A DNA stretch of 64,000 nucleotides from Hymenobacter properus (lineage in GTDB: Bacteria; Bacteroidota; Bacteroidia; Cytophagales; Hymenobacteraceae), in assembly GCF_015694735.1 (NCBI RefSeq), contig NZ_JADQDP010000005.1, positions 62,001-126,000 of the forward strand, read 5' to 3'. Each line of letters starts with the position of its first letter. The stretch's first letter is position 1. A model generated the notes under the pieces. The model saw nothing but the letters and a program-made list of their open reading frames with translations. It did no database searches and was not told the origin of the DNA. Below, piece by piece: positions 16,575 through 24,789 of the stretch. Both the position numbers and the translations under genes were made by a program.

Positions 16575-17321
16575 TTACACCACCAGATATGAAATCAGCG
16601 GGTTGAGAGGGCTGCGGCGTAGAGCGTAGTTGGCCACGCCAAACACTTCGTCAAAAGCCAGTGTCTCGCCCGGAAACTCCGGGCAGTTCAGCTCATCAAA
16701 CGCCACAATGGCGCCCTTGGTCAGGCGCGGCCGGATGGCTTCGAGGCAGGCCTTAGTGGGAGCGTAAATGTCGAAATCGAAATAAGCGAAGGCAATGACG
16801 GTTTCGGGGTGGTCGCGTAGATAGCGGGGCACGGTTTCGGAGGCGTCGCCGGCCACCAGTTCAAACTTGCGCTTGTGTGGGATGGGGCTGTCCTGCTCGT
16901 GCTGGGCCAGTATTTGGGTCAGGTATTCCTGGTAGTTCTCGGTCACGCCGTAGTCGCCGGCCTTCACCCGGTCCCCGTCCTTGGCATCAACGGACGGAAA
17001 GCCGCCAAACGTGTCGAAGCCAATGATTTTGCGGTTGTAGTTGAACGGCTCGTAAATGCCTCGCAACGCGTGCAGCAGCGCCAGGTTCTGGCCCCAGCGC
17101 ACGCCAAACTCCATGGCCACGCCGTGCACCGGAATGATTTGCTGGTACAGCTCCGTAAAGAACAGCAGGCGCGAGAGCGTCTGCCGGTTCAGGTACAGGC
17201 CCAGGTTGTTGAGCAACTCGGTGTTGGGCACCGGCGACTCGCGCAGAGTTTGGGCGAAGTTTTCGCGGCGCGTCTGCTCGGCGGCCGGGGCCCCGCTCAG
17301 GACGGAAAAAGGGGAGGACAT
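16575..17321 (-). CDS. TylF/MycF-like class I SAM-dependent methyltransferase
   Basis: 248 residues. AMEFGVRWGQNLALLHA is the SAM-binding motif I; IIGFDTFGGFPSVDAKDGD and FAYFDFDIYAPTKACLEA give the acidic metal- and substrate-binding region typical of the TylF family, which O-methylates deoxysugars. Lies 100 bases after the cytidylyltransferase gene and 68 bases before the GNAT gene in the same operon. Probable sugar O- or N-methylation in the locus glycan; the position cannot be told. Confidence 0.82.
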   Translation of the reverse strand: MSSPFSVLSGAPAAEQTRRENFAQTLRESPVPNTELLNNLGLYLNRQTLSRLLFFTELYQQIIPVHGVAMEFGVRWGQNLALLHALRGIYEPFNYNRKIIGFDTFGGFPSVDAKDGDRVKAGDYGVTENYQEYLTQILAQHEQDSPIPHKRKFELVAGDASETVPRYLRDHPETVIAFAYFDFDIYAPTKACLEAIRPRLTKGAIVAFDELNCPEFPGETLAFDEVFGVANYALRRSPLNPLISYLVV

Positions 17322-17421
17322 GAGGGCGAAATCGGAATGAATCGGGGTGCAAAAATGCCACGATATTCTGAGCCTGCCGCGTTCCGTCGCTTTTAACCTT
17401 CACGCAACCCCGCTGAGCGGC

Positions 17422-18171
17422 TTAGGGCTGCACCTGGGCGTTGGCGTTGTTAATGGCGGCCAGCCACGGATGCCGGGCCAGCAGCGCGGGCAGGCCGGCC
17501 GGGTCGGTCAGCGAAAAATCGGCCGGCAATTCTGAAAACAGTAGGTGAAGCAGCGCATAGTCGCTGGGGTAATCGACGGTGAGGCGCAGGTCGGCCACGG
17601 CGGGCGGCACGGTCAGCGGCAGCGTTTGGAGCCGAAAAAGCTCGGGGTGGCGGCGCAGGTAGGGCGTCACGTGTTCCCGTTCTTCGGGGCGCGTAGCCTC
17701 GGCCGCGGCCTGGCGCAGGGCAGTCGTTGTAATCACTTCCACGTTGGTGCCCAGGGGCAAGCCAGTGGTGAGGGTGTAATCGGCTTGGGTGGCGAGGTGG
17801 TGGGTTACGGCTGCGCGCATGAAGGCCGGGTCGAGGGCCGGGTTGTCAGACGTGATGCGCACCACTACCTCGGCCTGATGGGCCGCCGCGGCGCCCACAA
17901 AACGCGCCAGCACATCCTGCTCATCCCCCCGAAACACACCTACATTCAAGGCCAGTGCGGCCGCCGCCACGGCGTCGTCGGCCGCCAGGGTGGAGGTGGC
18001 CACCACTACTTGCGGGCTCGGCACCACTCGCTTGGCACGCGCCACCACGTGCCCCAGCACCGTGGTTTCGGAAGAAAGTGGCAAAGGCAGCAACACCTTG
18101 CCGGGCAGACGGGAGGAGTTCATGCGTGCCTGAATGACAACGACGACACGCACGGGCCAGGAAGAAGTCAT
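17422..18171 (-). CDS. SpsF-type cytidylyltransferase (CMP-nonulosonate synthase candidate)
   Basis: 249 residues. Starts VVVVIQARMNSSRLPGKVLL, the nucleotide-binding signature of the SpsF/NeuA-like cytidylyltransferase family, followed by FRGDEQDVLARF, VRITSDNPALDP (metal-binding Asp) and DLRLTVDYPSDYALL. The family activates sugar acids with CTP. Eight bases after the SDR gene. It is the only candidate in the window for the CMP-activation step that PseF performs in classical pathways. Confidence 0.85.
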   Translation of the reverse strand: MTSSWPVRVVVVIQARMNSSRLPGKVLLPLPLSSETTVLGHVVARAKRVVPSPQVVVATSTLAADDAVAAAALALNVGVFRGDEQDVLARFVGAAAAHQAEVVVRITSDNPALDPAFMRAAVTHHLATQADYTLTTGLPLGTNVEVITTTALRQAAAEATRPEEREHVTPYLRRHPELFRLQTLPLTVPPAVADLRLTVDYPSDYALLHLLFSELPADFSLTDPAGLPALLARHPWLAAINNANAQVQP

Positions 18172-18178
18172 AGCAAGA

Positions 18179-18985
18179 TTAACGAATGGTCCAGCCGCCG
18201 TCCACCACTAGGTTGTGGCCGGTAACGTAATCGGAAGCTGCCGCGCTCAGGTACACAAAAGCCCCGGCCAGGTCTTCGGGCCGGCCGATGCGGCCCAGGG
18301 GGTTGCGTTTTTGCAGTTCCGCCACGAAGCCGGCCTCGGCCTGCACGCCTTCAGTCGGAAACGGGCCCGGCGACACGCAGTTCACCTGAATGTTTTCGGG
18401 GCCTAGGTAGGAGGCAAAATACTTGGTGAGCTGAATAACAGCCGCTTTGGCGGCGCCATAGTGCGGCGGGTTTAGGAACTGCGGGTACTCGTTGTAGGCG
18501 GCAAAATCGGGCGCCACCATGCCGTACATCGAGGCCACGTTGATGATTTTGCCGCCGCCGTTTTCGCGCAGGTAGGGCAGCGCCTCGCGCAGGCAGCGGT
18601 AGGCGCTGCCCGCCGACCCGTCGAGGTTGCGGGCAAACTGCTCATCGGTCAGCGCGTCGGGCTGCTGGCCGGCGCCGTACACGGCGTTGTTGATGAGGAC
18701 GTGCGGTAGTCCGTGCCGCGCCCGGCAGGCCGCCAGCGCCGCCTGCACCGATGGCGTGGATGCCACGTCGCAGCTTTCAAAATGCAGCGCTCCGGCTTGA
18801 ATTTCCGCAGCAAACGTCTCTTTGAACTGGCCTTCGTCGCGCCCCAACACCACTACCGTGGCCCCATGCGCCAGCAGGCCACGCACCACGCCACGGCCCA
18901 GGTGCCCATAGCCGCCGGTAATAAGAACCAACCGGCCGGTCAGGTCGAAAATATTGGCGTATGAGGCTAGGAGCGAGGCGGCCAT
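18179..18985 (-). CDS. Classical SDR oxidoreductase of the nonulosonate operon
   Basis: 268 residues. Cofactor loop TGGYGHLG (23-30), INNAVYG, catalytic Ser152 (NVASMYG), Tyr176 and Lys180 (HYGAAK), and the family C-terminus GHNLVVDGGW. Its start overlaps the upstream aldo/keto reductase gene by 19 bases. Similar reductases (PtmA) accompany legionaminic-acid genes in Campylobacter, where they act on the sugar; a comparable modifying role here is inference. Confidence 0.88.
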   Translation of the reverse strand: MAASLLASYANIFDLTGRLVLITGGYGHLGRGVVRGLLAHGATVVVLGRDEGQFKETFAAEIQAGALHFESCDVASTPSVQAALAACRARHGLPHVLINNAVYGAGQQPDALTDEQFARNLDGSAGSAYRCLREALPYLRENGGGKIINVASMYGMVAPDFAAYNEYPQFLNPPHYGAAKAAVIQLTKYFASYLGPENIQVNCVSPGPFPTEGVQAEAGFVAELQKRNPLGRIGRPEDLAGAFVYLSAAASDYVTGHNLVVDGGWTIR

Positions 18986-19884
18986 GTGTAGGGCAAAATA
19001 AATTTGGTGGTTTCTTCGGCCAACTGCTGCAGTTCCGGCCGAAGCTGCTCGGCCGGGGCCGTGTAAGCGCCCGCCGCCAGGTTTTCACGGAGGTTGGCCG
19101 CGGTATCAACCCCAATAACTGCGCGGGCCACGCCCGGCGCATAAGCCGCAAACAGCAGCAGCAAGCTCGCCAGCGGGATGCCTGCGCGCTGGGCCAGCGC
19201 CCGCAACTGCCGGATTTTCGGCGCAAGCGGCGCAAAGAATGCCGGCAGCGTGACTGGGTCGCGCAGCAGCAGCCCTTGCAGGAAAGCCGACCGCACATGC
19301 ACTTCAATCCCCGCCTGCTGCAAAGCCGGTAGCAATGGCCCAAACCGTTGGTCGAGCACATTGAAAGGTAGTTGCACCAGGCTCACGCCCATGGGGTTGG
19401 CCAGCAGCCATTCGGCTTCCTCCGGATGGTAGAGCGACACGCCAATGCGCTGCACCAGCCCCTCCGTCTGCGCATCGCACAATACCTCCCAGGCCGCCGG
19501 CTTGTCGCGAAAGCCCGCGAACTGGTGGAACAGCACCCCATAAACCGACGGCTGCCGCAAGCGTTTTAGCGAGGTCTGCAACGCATGCCACACGTGCCCG
19601 GCTGGCCCCGCGGCCAGCTTGGTCACCAACTCAAACGGCTTCTGCTCCGGCTGGGCTTGGCTTAGCCAGTGACCCAAGCGGGTTTCGCTGTCGCCGTACG
19701 CAGAGGCCGTGTCCAGTAAGGTGATGCCGGCGGCCTGGGCGGTGTGCAGGATTTCGGCCACCGTAGCGTCGTCAGGCCGGCCGGCGGTGTTGTTGATGCC
19801 GTAGTCAAGGCCGAACTGCACGGTGCCCAGCGCGAGGCGGCCGGATAAATCCCGGGCATCGGTGGCAACTATATCAGCGGGCAT
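18967..19884 (-). CDS. Aldo/keto reductase
   Basis: 305 residues from ATG at 19884, which overlaps the pseC stop by 11 bases; a longer frame to 19938 would overlap by 65. The complete AKR catalytic set is visible: Asp58 and Tyr63 (LLDTASAYGDSE), Lys89 (VTKL), His120 (LFHQ). GLGTVQFGLDYGI opens the barrel. NAD(P)H-dependent reductases of this kind are found in several nonulosonate clusters; the substrate is unknown. Confidence 0.88.
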   Translation of the reverse strand: MPADIVATDARDLSGRLALGTVQFGLDYGINNTAGRPDDATVAEILHTAQAAGITLLDTASAYGDSETRLGHWLSQAQPEQKPFELVTKLAAGPAGHVWHALQTSLKRLRQPSVYGVLFHQFAGFRDKPAAWEVLCDAQTEGLVQRIGVSLYHPEEAEWLLANPMGVSLVQLPFNVLDQRFGPLLPALQQAGIEVHVRSAFLQGLLLRDPVTLPAFFAPLAPKIRQLRALAQRAGIPLASLLLLFAAYAPGVARAVIGVDTAANLRENLAAGAYTAPAEQLRPELQQLAEETTKFILPYTWPPRS

Positions 19885-21073
19885 GGGGCGCTTCAACAAA
19901 CTCCCGGATGCACGCCACCACGTAGTCCTGCTCCGCATCGGTCAGCGTCGGAAACATGGGGATGCTCAGGCAGTGGGCATAATAGTTTTCTACGAGGGGG
20001 AAGTCGCCCGCGCGCCAGCCCAGCGCCTCGTAGTAAGGCATGCGGTGCACGGGGATATAATGCACCTGCGCAAATATCTGCTTGGTTTTCAGAAAGTCAT
20101 ACAGCTCGCGCCGCCGTTCTACTTGAATGACGTAGAGGTGGTAGGCGTGGCCGGGCGTGGCTGGGGCCAGCACGGTCACACCGGGCATCGGGGCAAAGGC
20201 GGCATCGTAGCGGGCGGCCAGCTGGCGACGGCGGGCCAGGCCTTCATCGGCGCGGGCGAGCTGGCTCAGGCCGAGGGCGCAGTTGAAATCGGGCAAGCGG
20301 TAGTTGTAGCCCAGCTCCTGCATCTCCATGTACCAGCCACCATCGGGCTCGCGCACCAGGTCGGCCGGGTCGCGGGTGATGCCGTGGGTGCGCAGGCGCA
20401 GCAGGTGGTGGAACAGCTGCTCAGAGTTGGTGGTAATCATGCCGCCCTCGCCGGTGGCAATGTGCTTCACGGGGTGAAAGCTGAAGATGGCCAGGTCGGC
20501 AAAGTAGCCGTTGCCGCAGCGCTGCTCCCGGCCCTGGGAATCGATAAAAAAGCCGCCCGGCGCGTGGCAGGCATCCTCAATTATCCAGAGGCCAAAATCG
20601 TCGGCCAGCCGACGCGCTTCTTCCAGGTTCACGGCCAGCCCGGCAAAATCCACCGGAATCAACCCCGTGAAATAGCCCTTCGGGTGCGCTTCGAGCAGGG
20701 CCCGCACTTTCTGCAAATCAATCAGCCCGGTGGCCGGGTCGATGTCGGCAAAGTGCACCTCGCCGCCGCAGTAGCGCACGCAGTTGGCCGAGGCCGAAAA
20801 GGTGAGGGGCGTGGTGATGACGCTCTGCCCGGGCTGCACGTTCAGAGCCAGGGCGCACAGGTGCAGGGCAGCCGTGCCGTTGCTCACGGCCACGGCATAC
20901 TTAGCCCCGATGTACTCGGCGAAGTGTTTTTCAAACTTGCCCACCGTGGGCCCCTGGGTGAGGTAGTCGGCGTGCAGGGCAGCCACCACGGCGGCCACGT
21001 CGGCGTCGGTGATGTGCTGCCGGCCGTAGGGCAGGGGGCGAGAGGGCGTTGAAATGGATGAGCTGTTAGCCAT
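19874..21073 (-). CDS. pseC: UDP-4-keto-6-deoxysugar aminotransferase PseC
   Basis: 399 residues, DegT/DnrJ/EryC1/StrS fold. GPTVGKFEKHFAEYIGAKYA and VSNGTAALHL are the cofactor phosphate region, Asp167 (EDACHAPGG) contacts the PLP ring nitrogen and Lys203 (FSFHPVKHIATGEGG) forms the Schiff base; this wording is the PseC subtype. It transfers an amino group from glutamate to C4 of UDP-2-acetamido-2,6-dideoxy-beta-L-arabino-hexos-4-ulose in the pseudaminic pathway. Downstream of pseB by 70 bases. Confidence 0.9.
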   Translation of the reverse strand: MANSSSISTPSRPLPYGRQHITDADVAAVVAALHADYLTQGPTVGKFEKHFAEYIGAKYAVAVSNGTAALHLCALALNVQPGQSVITTPLTFSASANCVRYCGGEVHFADIDPATGLIDLQKVRALLEAHPKGYFTGLIPVDFAGLAVNLEEARRLADDFGLWIIEDACHAPGGFFIDSQGREQRCGNGYFADLAIFSFHPVKHIATGEGGMITTNSEQLFHHLLRLRTHGITRDPADLVREPDGGWYMEMQELGYNYRLPDFNCALGLSQLARADEGLARRRQLAARYDAAFAPMPGVTVLAPATPGHAYHLYVIQVERRRELYDFLKTKQIFAQVHYIPVHRMPYYEALGWRAGDFPLVENYYAHCLSIPMFPTLTDAEQDYVVACIREFVEAPHAR

Positions 21074-21143
21074 TGGCTGTTAGCTGTTAGCTTGTTCCTA
21101 GGAAAATTGACTAGGAGCTGTGGTCAGTCACTAGTCTACAAGA

Positions 21144-22163
21144 TTACACCGTAAAATCGGCGTCCACGTGCAGGCGGATTTCCTCGCGAATCTGCTCCGC
21201 ATCGAGCCATTCCTCGTTGTTGGCCGAGTCGTAGTAGAAGCCCAGCGGCACGCGCTGCCCGTTGAACTCTTTGATGAATTTCTCCACGTCCCAGGTCGGC
21301 ATCGAGGGCAGGATGACGTAGTAGCGGTCCAACTCCACAGTGCTGAGGGCGTCGGTTTCCGTTATCATGGCCTCGTGCAGCTTCTCGCCGGGACGGATGC
21401 CCACGATGCGCTGCTCGCACTCCGGCCCAATGGCGCGGGCCACTTCCGTGATTTTATAGCTCGGAATTTTCGGCACAAAAATCTCGCCGCCCCAAGCGTG
21501 TTCCAACGCGTATAGCACCAAGTCCACGCCCTCTTCGAGCGAGATGTTGAAGCGCGTCATGTCGGGGTGGGTGATGGGCAGCACGCCCTTGTGGCGCTCC
21601 TGCAAGAAGAACGGCACCACCGAGCCGCGCGAGCCAATCACGTTGCCGTAGCGCACCACCGAGAAACGCAGGTCGCGGGCGCCCTTCATGTTGTTGGCGG
21701 CCACGAAGAGCTTATCGGAGCACAGCTTGGTGGCGCCGTAGAGGTTGATGGGGGCGGCGGCCTTGTCGGTGCTCAGGGCCACCACGTCTTTCACGCCGCA
21801 GTCGAGGGCGGCGTTGATAACGTTTTCGGCGCCGAAAATATTGGTTTTGATGCACTCCATCGGGTTGTACTCAGCGGCGGGCACCTGCTTGAGGGCCGCG
21901 GCGTGAATCACGATGTCGATACCTTCGCAGGCACGGTGCAGGCGCTGCGGGTCGCGCACATCGCCAATGAAATAGCGGATGGCCGGGTACTTGGCCGGGC
22001 TGAACTCCTGGCTCATTTCGTACTGCTTCAGCTCGTCGCGCGAGAACACCACGAGGCGCTTCACCTGCGGAAATTGTTCGAAAACGGTGCGCACGAATTG
22101 CTTGCCGAAAGAGCCGGTGCCGCCCGTGACAAGGATGGATTTGTGGTTGAGGTCGAGAGCCAT
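21144..22163 (-). CDS. pseB: UDP-N-acetylglucosamine 4,6-dehydratase (inverting) PseB
   Basis: 339 residues from the ATG at about 22163, where the protein begins MALDLNHKSILVTGGTGSFG; an upstream ATG at 22226 would pass through the promoter box. Asp133 and Lys134 (STDKAAAPIN) with Tyr142 and Lys146 (YGATK) match the catalytic residues of PseB. It removes water from UDP-GlcNAc and inverts C5, the committed step to pseudaminic acid. First gene of the nine-gene operon. Confidence 0.92.
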   Translation of the reverse strand: MALDLNHKSILVTGGTGSFGKQFVRTVFEQFPQVKRLVVFSRDELKQYEMSQEFSPAKYPAIRYFIGDVRDPQRLHRACEGIDIVIHAAALKQVPAAEYNPMECIKTNIFGAENVINAALDCGVKDVVALSTDKAAAPINLYGATKLCSDKLFVAANNMKGARDLRFSVVRYGNVIGSRGSVVPFFLQERHKGVLPITHPDMTRFNISLEEGVDLVLYALEHAWGGEIFVPKIPSYKITEVARAIGPECEQRIVGIRPGEKLHEAMITETDALSTVELDRYYVILPSMPTWDVEKFIKEFNGQRVPLGFYYDSANNEEWLDAEQIREEIRLHVDADFTV

Positions 22164-22191
22164 GAAATAGGAGATGCCGAAACAAGACTGC

Positions 22192-22199
22192 AAAAGTAG
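22192..22199 (-). promoter_or_regulatory. -7 promoter box for the pseB operon
   Basis: Minus strand TACTTTTG matches TAnnTTTG about 28 bases before the pseB start. No clear -33 TTG is seen. A palindromic element begins 29 bases upstream. Confidence 0.5.
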
Positions 22200-22227
22200 T
22201 TGAATTAGGGTTGGCGCTGCTGTCATC

Positions 22228-22314
22228 TGTCATCCTGAGCGCAGCGAAGGACCTTCTCACGTCAGAGTAAGCAACTCAAACGTGAGAAGGTTCTTCGCTG
22301 CGCTCAGGATGACA
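22228..22314. repeat. Dispersed palindromic element, copy A
   Basis: Inverted repeat with 34-base arms (22228-22261, 22281-22314), one mismatch, 19-base loop. Outer end tcatcctgagcgcagcgaag is shared with copies at 31311, 44812, 53961 and 58615. It lies between the divergent pseB and MBOAT genes. Confidence 0.85.
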
Positions 22315-22378
22315 GGCCCGCTCGTGAAACGCCTTTTGCTGCCGACCTTTGGCCCGCCACGCCCCGGCCGCCGCGCGC

Positions 22379-23851
22379 ATGCTTTTCAACTCGCTTCATT
22401 TCCTCGTCTTTTTCCCGCTGGTCGTCGGGCTCTACTTCAGCCTGCCGCCGCGCTGGCGCAACCCGCTGCTGCTCATCGCCAGCTACTACTTCTACATGAG
22501 CTGGCGGGCCATCTACGCCCTGCTGCTGCTGGCCACCACGGTGCTCGACTACTACAGCGGCTACCGCATGAGCCAGGCGCCCACCAAGCGGGCGCGGCGG
22601 CCCTGGCTTTACCTCAGCCTGGCCAGCAACTTGGGCACACTGTTCGTTTTCAAGTACTTCAACTTCTTTCGGGACTCGGTGCTACAGCTGGCCGAGGCCT
22701 TCCACCTGCCGCACGGCAGCGGGCCGGCGCTGGGCTTGCTGCTGCCGGTGGGCGTTTCTTTCTACACGTTTCAGTCGGTGGGCTATATCATCGATGTGTA
22801 CCAAGGCCGACTGGAAGCAGAGCGAAATTTTGGGCGTTTTGCCTTGTTCGTGGCATTTTTTCCGCAGCTGGTGGCTGGGCCCATCGAGCGAGGCGGGCAC
22901 ATGCTGCCGCAGTTTCGGCGGGAGCATGCGTTTGATTATCAGCGAATAGTTAGCGGCTTGCGCCTCATGGCCTGGGGCCTGTTCAAAAAAGTGGTAGTTG
23001 CCGACCGCCTGGCCCTACTCGTGAACCCTGTGTTCAACAACCCGCAGCAGCATCCCGAGGGCCCGCTTCTGGTGCTGGCCACCCTGGCCTTCACCTTCCA
23101 GATTTACGGCGACTTCTCAGGCTACACCGACATGGCTCGCGGCGCAGCGCGGGTATTGGGCTTCGAGTTTAACCTCAATTTCCGGCAGCCTTACCTCTCG
23201 GCTTCGGTGCCCGAGTTCTGGCGGCGATGGCACATTTCGCTCTCCAGCTGGTTTCGCGACTACGTGTACATTCCGCTGGGAGGCAGCCGCGTAGCCCCCG
23301 CCCGCGCCTACCTAAACCTGCTGGCTGTGTTTCTCATCAGCGGCCTCTGGCACGGTGCCAACTGGACATTTCTGGTGTGGGGCGGCCTGCACGGCCTTTA
23401 TCTGGTACTGAGTACCTGGGCCCGGCCCACGCGCGAGCGGCTGGCGTGCCTCACCGGGCTGGCCGCGCACCCGCGTCTGCGCCGCACCATAGGGGTGCTG
23501 GTTACATTCATTCTGGTGGCATATGCCTGGATTTTTTTCCGGGCCAACACCTTCGGTGATGCTGTCTTCATCAGCCGGCACCTGCTCAGCGGGTGGGGAA
23601 ACTTGGGCGGACGCAGCACGGCCACGCTGCTGCTCGAATTCTCGCAGCACTACCGGCCCGAGCTAGCCGTGGCGGCTTTCAGCGTCTTCATCATGTTGGG
23701 GCTTGAGTATTTCGGCCAGGCGCGTAGCCTGCAAGCTTGGGTTTCCGCCCAAAGGGCCTCGGTGCGCTGGGCTGGCTACGCGGGGCTAACCTTGCTGATT
23801 CTATACCTGGGTGTGTTCAACAGCACGTCCTTTATCTACTTCCAATTTTGA
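22379..23851 (+). CDS. MBOAT-family O-acyltransferase (AlgI/DltB-like)
   Basis: 490 residues from ATG at 22379 (MLFNSLHFLVFFPLVVGLYF, the usual start of this family; an earlier ATG at 22349 adds ten residues). About ten membrane helices. Family motifs: PVGVSFYTFQSVGYIID, FPQLVAGPIERGG, FWRRWHISLSSWFRDY and the catalytic-His region SGLWHGANWTFLVWGGLHG. It moves an acyl group, usually acetyl, across the membrane onto an exported glycan with an SGNH partner. The following SGNH-like gene overlaps its stop, which fits such a pair. Confidence 0.92.
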   Translation: MLFNSLHFLVFFPLVVGLYFSLPPRWRNPLLLIASYYFYMSWRAIYALLLLATTVLDYYSGYRMSQAPTKRARRPWLYLSLASNLGTLFVFKYFNFFRDSVLQLAEAFHLPHGSGPALGLLLPVGVSFYTFQSVGYIIDVYQGRLEAERNFGRFALFVAFFPQLVAGPIERGGHMLPQFRREHAFDYQRIVSGLRLMAWGLFKKVVVADRLALLVNPVFNNPQQHPEGPLLVLATLAFTFQIYGDFSGYTDMARGAARVLGFEFNLNFRQPYLSASVPEFWRRWHISLSSWFRDYVYIPLGGSRVAPARAYLNLLAVFLISGLWHGANWTFLVWGGLHGLYLVLSTWARPTRERLACLTGLAAHPRLRRTIGVLVTFILVAYAWIFFRANTFGDAVFISRHLLSGWGNLGGRSTATLLLEFSQHYRPELAVAAFSVFIMLGLEYFGQARSLQAWVSAQRASVRWAGYAGLTLLILYLGVFNSTSFIYFQF

Positions 23852-24783
23852 AACGCCCCGAAAAAACTACGGTTCTGAAGCTACTGGGCCGGCTGGCGTT
23901 GCTGGTGGGGGCGCTGGCGTTGGGGGCGCTGGCGTTAGGGCCAGTATTGCGGCGCGGGCAGGTCGATGCGTTTTATGGCCGATTTACGAGTGCGCCGGCG
24001 GGTTCGCTGATTTTGGGCACCTCGCGGGCGGCGCAGGGCATCCGGCCGGCTATGCTGGCGGCGCGGCTGGGCGGCCGCTTTGAGGGGCCGTTGCTGAATT
24101 ATGCCTTCACGCTCACGCACTCACCCTACGGTCCGGCGTATTTGCGCAGCATCGGGCGCAAGCTGCGGCCGGAAGTGAAAAATGGCCTGTTTGTAGTGGC
24201 CGTCGACCCGTGGTCGTTATCGCTCACAGGAGCCGAAGGCGTTTATCCCGAAGACCAGTCGTTCGTCGGCCAACTCAACCAGGTCAGCCAAAATCCCAAC
24301 CTGCCCTACCTCACCCGCTACCAAACCAAGCCGCTCTACCGGCTGCTGCTCGACTACGCCACCGCCACCGAACGCCTGCACCCCGACGGCTGGCTCGAAG
24401 TCAACATCGGCACCGACAGCGCCCAGGTGCGCGCTCGCACCGCCCGCAAACTGCACGACTACCGCCAGCTGGCCGCCACGCAGCACCTCTCAGCCGGTCG
24501 CCTGCAGGCCCTGCGCGAAACCATTCGGTTTTTAAAGCCGCATGGCCATGTGGTGCTGGTGCGCTTACCAGTAGGCCCGTCGCTGCTGGCCCTGGAGCAA
24601 ACCTATCAGCCTGGTTTCGAGCAATTGATGCGGCAGCTAGCGAAGGCACAAACGGTGCCTTACCTCGACTACAGCACCGCGCCCTATGCTACTACCGACG
24701 GCAACCACCTGCAGCGCGACGCCAGCGCATCTTTTAGTCAGCAGCTGGCTAGTGACTTGGCCTTAATAGTGCCGGCACAGTAG
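23848..24783 (+). CDS. SGNH-like acyl-transfer partner of the MBOAT protein
   Basis: 311 residues. I place the start at TTG 23848, in the overlap ttga with the MBOAT stop; no ATG or GTG lies nearby before the coding signal begins (KRPEKTTVLKLLGRLALLV). One N-terminal membrane helix, then a periplasmic domain with LILGTSRAAQG (candidate nucleophile Ser59) and the end-motif TTDGNHLQ (Asp284, His287), the arrangement of DltD/AlgJ-like SGNH proteins. Likely passes the acyl group from the MBOAT protein to the glycan. Coupling with the MBOAT gene supports this. Confidence 0.78.
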   Translation: MKRPEKTTVLKLLGRLALLVGALALGALALGPVLRRGQVDAFYGRFTSAPAGSLILGTSRAAQGIRPAMLAARLGGRFEGPLLNYAFTLTHSPYGPAYLRSIGRKLRPEVKNGLFVVAVDPWSLSLTGAEGVYPEDQSFVGQLNQVSQNPNLPYLTRYQTKPLYRLLLDYATATERLHPDGWLEVNIGTDSAQVRARTARKLHDYRQLAATQHLSAGRLQALRETIRFLKPHGHVVLVRLPVGPSLLALEQTYQPGFEQLMRQLAKAQTVPYLDYSTAPYATTDGNHLQRDASASFSQQLASDLALIVPAQ

Positions 24784-24789
24784 CCGTGG

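Noticed and set aside
22228..22314. Simple transcription terminator
   Set aside because: Arms are far longer than needed, there is no T run, and the same sequence recurs elsewhere, so it is a dispersed element.
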